64,000 bases of DNA, taken from Nitrososphaerota archaeon. GTDB lineage: Archaea; Thermoproteota; EX4484-205; JAAOZP01. The stretch covers positions 372,001 through 436,000 of the forward strand of contig JAAOZP010000017.1 of assembly GCA_011605725.1 (NCBI GenBank). Direction: 5' to 3'. The notes below the pieces were generated by a model that was given only the letters and a program-made list of their open reading frames with translations, made no database searches and was not told the DNA's origin. Position numbers and translations under genes: made by a program. How positions within the stretch are numbered: position 1 is the stretch's first letter; each line of letters starts with the position of its first letter. Of this stretch, positions 60,246 to 64,000 are shown piece after piece.

Positions 60246-60635
60246 TTAGCTTCTAGTTAATAGTACGACTTTAAGATGGCCATAAACCTCTTCAACCGTC
60301 TTGAAATCCCTATCCGTAGTCACAATCTCCTCAACACCATTAGCCACAGCGATGCCGGCGATCAAAACTTAATAACGTTAACAGGCCTACCAGCCCTAAG
60401 GAGCATCCCAGGATTTCAACAGCCTTCTCCGAGAATTCTCGCCAAACATCAAGAGATTCAAGCCCTTGACCAGCCTCCTGAGCACCCTTCCCTCCTTAAC
60501 AAGCTCCCTGTGATACATCCTGGAGAAAAGCTCGAAGCGAGTAATCGTAGTCGTGCAGAACCCTTCTTTCGCAGGCCTATCAACAATACTCTTAGCCTCA
60601 GAACCCCCTGAGAATACTTATTATCGCCCAATCGT
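60246..60635 (-). pseudogene. PIN-domain (VapC) pseudogene
   Basis: FCTTTITRFELFSRMYHRELVKEGRVLRRLVKGL...; shifted frames ...LIAGIAVANGVEEIVTTDRDFKTVEEVYGHLKVVLL; no intact N-terminus. Confidence 0.75.
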
Positions 60636-60649
60636 CTTAACTATAACAA

Positions 60650-60739
60650 GCAGCTGAATAAGGCTGGAGCAAAGCTTGCCGCGCGTGGTAAACCCTACAT
60701 CGTTCTCCGTAAATTTAAAGTCATCATTTTTGATAACTA
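60650..60739. repeat. Fused copies of abiE-operon left and right flanks (deletion scar candidate)
   Basis: 60650-60684 matches 55518-55552 (28/35) and 60699-60739 matches 57164-57204 (39/41). Confidence 0.6.
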
Positions 60740-60798
60740 TGTTTCAATAGTGCAGACTTAACCGGAAGCTTTTTAAGCACGGTATTCAAAATAAAGCC

Positions 60799-61968
60799 AT
60801 GTTAAACATTAAGAAGGGTTTCGCCCTGTTCTTGGCTTCTATCTTCATTCTCAGCATCACACCCTTCGTTGCAGGAGCAACCCCATCTAATAAGGTCGCA
60901 GTTATAGTGGGTTTTAAGCAAGAGCCGAATCCACAGCTCATAAGATCCCATGGAGGCGAGGTAAAATACGTTTACAGGTACATTCCAGCCATAGCCGCTT
61001 CATTACCACCACCCGCCATAGATGCCCTACGGAAGAACCCTGAGATTGCCTACATAGAGCTAGACCATGAAGTCCGCGCCATACCCTTGGCTAAACCCAC
61101 ACCCCCGCCCCAGCCAGCCCAAAATACTCCTTGGGGTGTTGCTAAGATAGAAGCGCCTAAAGTTTGGAACGTCGGGTACAAGGGTGCAGGCGTAAAGGTG
61201 GCCATATTGGACACAGGAATAGACACGAAGCATCCAGACTTGACGGTCATGGGCGGTGCAACCTTCGTCAAGGGCACTAGAAGCTACAACGATGATAACG
61301 GTCACGGCACCCATGTGGCTGGGATCGTGGCTGCGCTGGACAACAGCATAGGAGTTGTCGGCGTGGCGCCGGAGGCTGAGTTGTACGCGGTCAAGGTGCT
61401 GAATAAGCAGGGTTCTGGATGGGTCAGCGACGTCATAGCTGGCATCGAGTGGAGCATAACCAATGGAATGCAGGTAATCTCCATGAGCTTCGGCTCAACC
61501 TCAGACTCTCAGGCACTTCACGACGAATGCGACAAAGCGTATTATATTGCAGGCATTGTGCTGGTAGCTGCTGCAGGAAACGATGGGCCGGGTGAAAACA
61601 CGGTAAACTATCCAGCAAAGTACAGCTCAGTGATAGCTGTGGGCGCAACCGACGAGAACGATAACGTGGCTGATTGGAGTAGTAGAGGCCCGGAACTAGA
61701 GTTAACAGCTCCAGGAGTTAACATCTACTCCACGTACAAGGGAAGCACCTACGGAACGTTAAGCGGCACATCAATGGCTTGCCCACACGTAACCGGAACC
61801 GTGGCGCTTATTCTAAGCAAGAACCCCAGCTTAACACCAAGTGAAGTTAGAGGCATATTGCAGCAAACGGCGGTAGACCTAGGTCAACCAAGATATGATT
61901 TAACTTACGGGTATGGGCGGGTTAACGCCTCCGCTGCCGTAGCTGCAACACCTTCACGTTCACCTTAA
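60799..61968 (+). CDS. Secreted subtilisin-like serine protease (S8) with I9 propeptide
   Basis: Signal peptide, VKVAILDTGIDTKHPDL, GHGTHVAGIVAA, GTSMACPHVTG. Confidence 0.97.
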   Translation: MLNIKKGFALFLASIFILSITPFVAGATPSNKVAVIVGFKQEPNPQLIRSHGGEVKYVYRYIPAIAASLPPPAIDALRKNPEIAYIELDHEVRAIPLAKPTPPPQPAQNTPWGVAKIEAPKVWNVGYKGAGVKVAILDTGIDTKHPDLTVMGGATFVKGTRSYNDDNGHGTHVAGIVAALDNSIGVVGVAPEAELYAVKVLNKQGSGWVSDVIAGIEWSITNGMQVISMSFGSTSDSQALHDECDKAYYIAGIVLVAAAGNDGPGENTVNYPAKYSSVIAVGATDENDNVADWSSRGPELELTAPGVNIYSTYKGSTYGTLSGTSMACPHVTGTVALILSKNPSLTPSEVRGILQQTAVDLGQPRYDLTYGYGRVNASAAVAATPSRSP

Positions 61969-62014
61969 AGACAACCTTTCTCCTTTTTTCGCTTCGATTG
62001 CTAGAGAGGAGGTT

Positions 62015-62413
62015 GTGAGCAAGATGGAAAGGAGAATCATCGTTGAGGTTCAAACGGATAAAGACGAGTATACGCTTTATGAACCGGTGCAGATGACACT
62101 GAAAATCTGGAATAAGGAGACTAAGCCTATAGAACTCGTTTTTACATCAGCCCAACGCTACGATTTCATAGTTTTGAAGAACGACGAGGAGGTTTGGCGC
62201 TGGTCCAAAGATAAGATGTTCGCCATGGTTCTGAGCTCCCTACTCTTAAAACCCCATGAGAAGAGAGTCTATACAGAAACCTGGAAGACACCAGCAGCCA
62301 TCCCTGGAGAGTATAAAGTAGTAGGAGTAGTCACAAGCCGACCAGCCTTTAAAGCAACATCCACGTTCAAAATACGAAGCCCCCAATCCCAGTCCCCCCA
62401 TACCTACATCTAG
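62015..62413 (+). CDS. BsuPI-like intracellular proteinase inhibitor domain protein
   Basis: QTDKDEYTLYEPVQMTLKIWNKETKPIELVFTSAQRYDFIVLKNDEEVWRWSKDKMFA...PGEYKVVGVVTS pattern; no obvious signal peptide. Confidence 0.82.
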   Translation: MSKMERRIIVEVQTDKDEYTLYEPVQMTLKIWNKETKPIELVFTSAQRYDFIVLKNDEEVWRWSKDKMFAMVLSSLLLKPHEKRVYTETWKTPAAIPGEYKVVGVVTSRPAFKATSTFKIRSPQSQSPHTYI

Positions 62414-62644
62414 AAGCCGCAACCCAAGAAGGCAGGCGACCCGCAGGTTTGGCCGAGACGGCTAAAAAAAAGCCTCCCGAGAAACCCGCAAGACAGAGCA
62501 CGCGCTTAAACCTCTCTAATCCTATTCATTTCCTTAAACCAGACCATATCCTTAAAAAAGGAGAAAACCGTTTAAAAAGGCCAGAAAGCGTTCGCAAAAC
62601 CTAATCCTAAAGCTTAACAATGTTTCTCAGCCTTACTTTTTCGT

Positions 62645-62848
62645 ATGAGGACCTTTACCGTTGCTGTTGAAAGAAATGATGAAACAGGTCTATATGTGGC
62701 TCAGTGCCTCGAGATTCCCCAGGCCATATCACAAGGCAAGACTGAAGAAGAAGCCATAAGAAACGTGAAGGAGGCTATTGAACTAGCCTTAGAGCATTTA
62801 GGAGAAAGAATGGCGAAGTGCGCGCTTTTCCTCCGGCTCAGACAATAA
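62645..62848 (+). CDS. HicB-like antitoxin (orphan)
   Basis: FTVAVERNDETGLYVAQCLEIPQAISQGKTEEEAIRNVKEAIELALE; no HicA seen next to it. Confidence 0.85.
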   Translation: MRTFTVAVERNDETGLYVAQCLEIPQAISQGKTEEEAIRNVKEAIELALEHLGERMAKCALFLRLRQ

Positions 62849-62902
62849 TCCAACAAGCACACCAATTTAGATTCATCTGATCAACATTTTAAGGGAAGAA
62901 GT

Positions 62903-64000
62903 TTAAAAACCAATTTTTTCGAAATCCTCCAAGTCAAAGACAAGATAGCCTTTTTCTCGCAAATCCTTCTTGTCCTTTAGCCTTTTACCAATTAAGCAAA
63001 AATACTCCTTTCTTTTCGCATTAAACCATTTCACTACACTAGCCTTCTTCTTCAGTCTCTCCAATATCCTTTCCGCTTCACTTTCATCTAGATCCTGCCA
63101 TTTTGCTTCGCAGAATAGAATTCTCTTTCCCTCTCTGTCAAACGCCACTATGTCTATTTCCTCATCCTTCTCCCACCAAGTACCAATATTTAAAAGCTTA
63201 AAAGGCGTCAAACCTTTCAGGCTTAACTCGTATAAAAAACCTCGTGAAACATCTTCAAATTTTTTCCCGATAAACGTGTTAAAATCTTTTTTAATAATGC
63301 CCATAACCTTCTTAACATTTCCGAGTTCTAAATCACTCTTATACGGGTAGACGAATCGGAAGTAAAAATCGAAAAAGTTATCTTTTATTTTGTAGATCGT
63401 CTTTTTCGTCGCCCTTTTCTCTGTAATCGGATGAACTTTCTCCACAATATCTAATCTTATGAGAACATTCAAGTATTTCGGTAAATCTTTTGCTTGTATT
63501 TTAGAGAAATTCGCGATTTCACTCAATCTACTGTTTCCTCTCGCTATTGCCTCAAGTATAGAAAGATAAGATGAATAGTCTCTCAACTCCTCCCTCAGTA
63601 AGAATTCAACTTCTTCATATAGAACCTCCCCTTTAGTCAAGATTTTCTCCTCTATGTTTGTGTAAATGTCTTTCCTATCATCAAACGTATTAAGGTAGAA
63701 AGGTATTCCACCAAGAATCGAGTAAGCCACCACTCTCTGTTCCGTCGAATAATTGGGGAAAAACTGTTTAGCCTGATTAAATCTTAAGGGAGATAGTTTC
63801 CACTGTCCCGTTCTCCTACCATATAAAGGAGACCTGTAGGATAATATGCTCTCCATCATTGAAACGAGAGAACCGCAAAGGATCAACATTATATTCTTAT
63901 CCTTAAGAACCTCGTCCCAAATCAGCTGGAAGACGGAGGGAATCGAATCATCTTTTTCAACCAAGTATGAGAATTCATCAATAACAGTTACAATTTTCCT
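62903..64000 (-). CDS. Archaeal ATPase (DUF234-type C-terminus), 5' truncated by window edge
   Basis: IDEFSYLVEKDDSIPSVFQLIWDEVL continues to the edge; SLVSMMESILSYRSPLYGRRTGQWKLSPL; C-terminal EIDIVAFDREGKRILFCEAKW. Confidence 0.92.
   Translation of the reverse strand, partial: RKIVTVIDEFSYLVEKDDSIPSVFQLIWDEVLKDKNIMLILCGSLVSMMESILSYRSPLYGRRTGQWKLSPLRFNQAKQFFPNYSTEQRVVAYSILGGIPFYLNTFDDRKDIYTNIEEKILTKGEVLYEEVEFLLREELRDYSSYLSILEAIARGNSRLSEIANFSKIQAKDLPKYLNVLIRLDIVEKVHPITEKRATKKTIYKIKDNFFDFYFRFVYPYKSDLELGNVKKVMGIIKKDFNTFIGKKFEDVSRGFLYELSLKGLTPFKLLNIGTWWEKDEEIDIVAFDREGKRILFCEAKWQDLDESEAERILERLKKKASVVKWFNAKRKEYFCLIGKRLKDKKDLREKGYLVFDLEDFEKIGF

Noticed and set aside
1-64000. CRISPR arrays, rRNA genes, IS elements/transposases
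   Set aside because: No regularly spaced repeats, rRNA-like sequence or transposase ORF noticed; a computed repeat search could still find small elements such as MITEs

Overview
64 kb of archaeal chromosome. Diagnostic genes include TFIIB, RadA, a PriS-like primase, class I LysRS, the HMG-CoA synthase/thiolase/DUF35 mevalonate operon and LysW-dependent lysine/arginine biosynthesis. About 8-54 kb is mostly compact housekeeping and metabolism: acyl-CoA/acetate conversion, AOR-ferredoxin, sugar-acid catabolism, ArgG-LysWX...LysYZJK, ABC-2 export, and a CopB-type ATPase. The ends and several junctions are accessory. They hold HEPN-MNT, VapBC, AbiE and HicB toxin-antitoxin genes, several eroded pseudogenes, and two AT-rich archaeal ATPases with nuclease-like C-termini. 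Best leads: (1) a tRNA-Gln(CTG) that appears to carry two introns, one in the D-loop and one at 37/38; (2) a probable AbiE 'ghost' locus, where sequences resembling both flanks of the abiE operon are fused with no genes between them; (3) a secreted subtilisin next to a BsuPI-type protease-inhibitor domain protein; (4) a palindrome abutting the dinB start codon, part of a recurring mostly intergenic AGCGCGCGCT-like motif; (5) a multiply broken GH2 gene whose catalytic-domain Trp codon is now TGA. No CRISPR array, rRNA or complete transposase was seen. All family calls come from reading the sequence; no database search was run.
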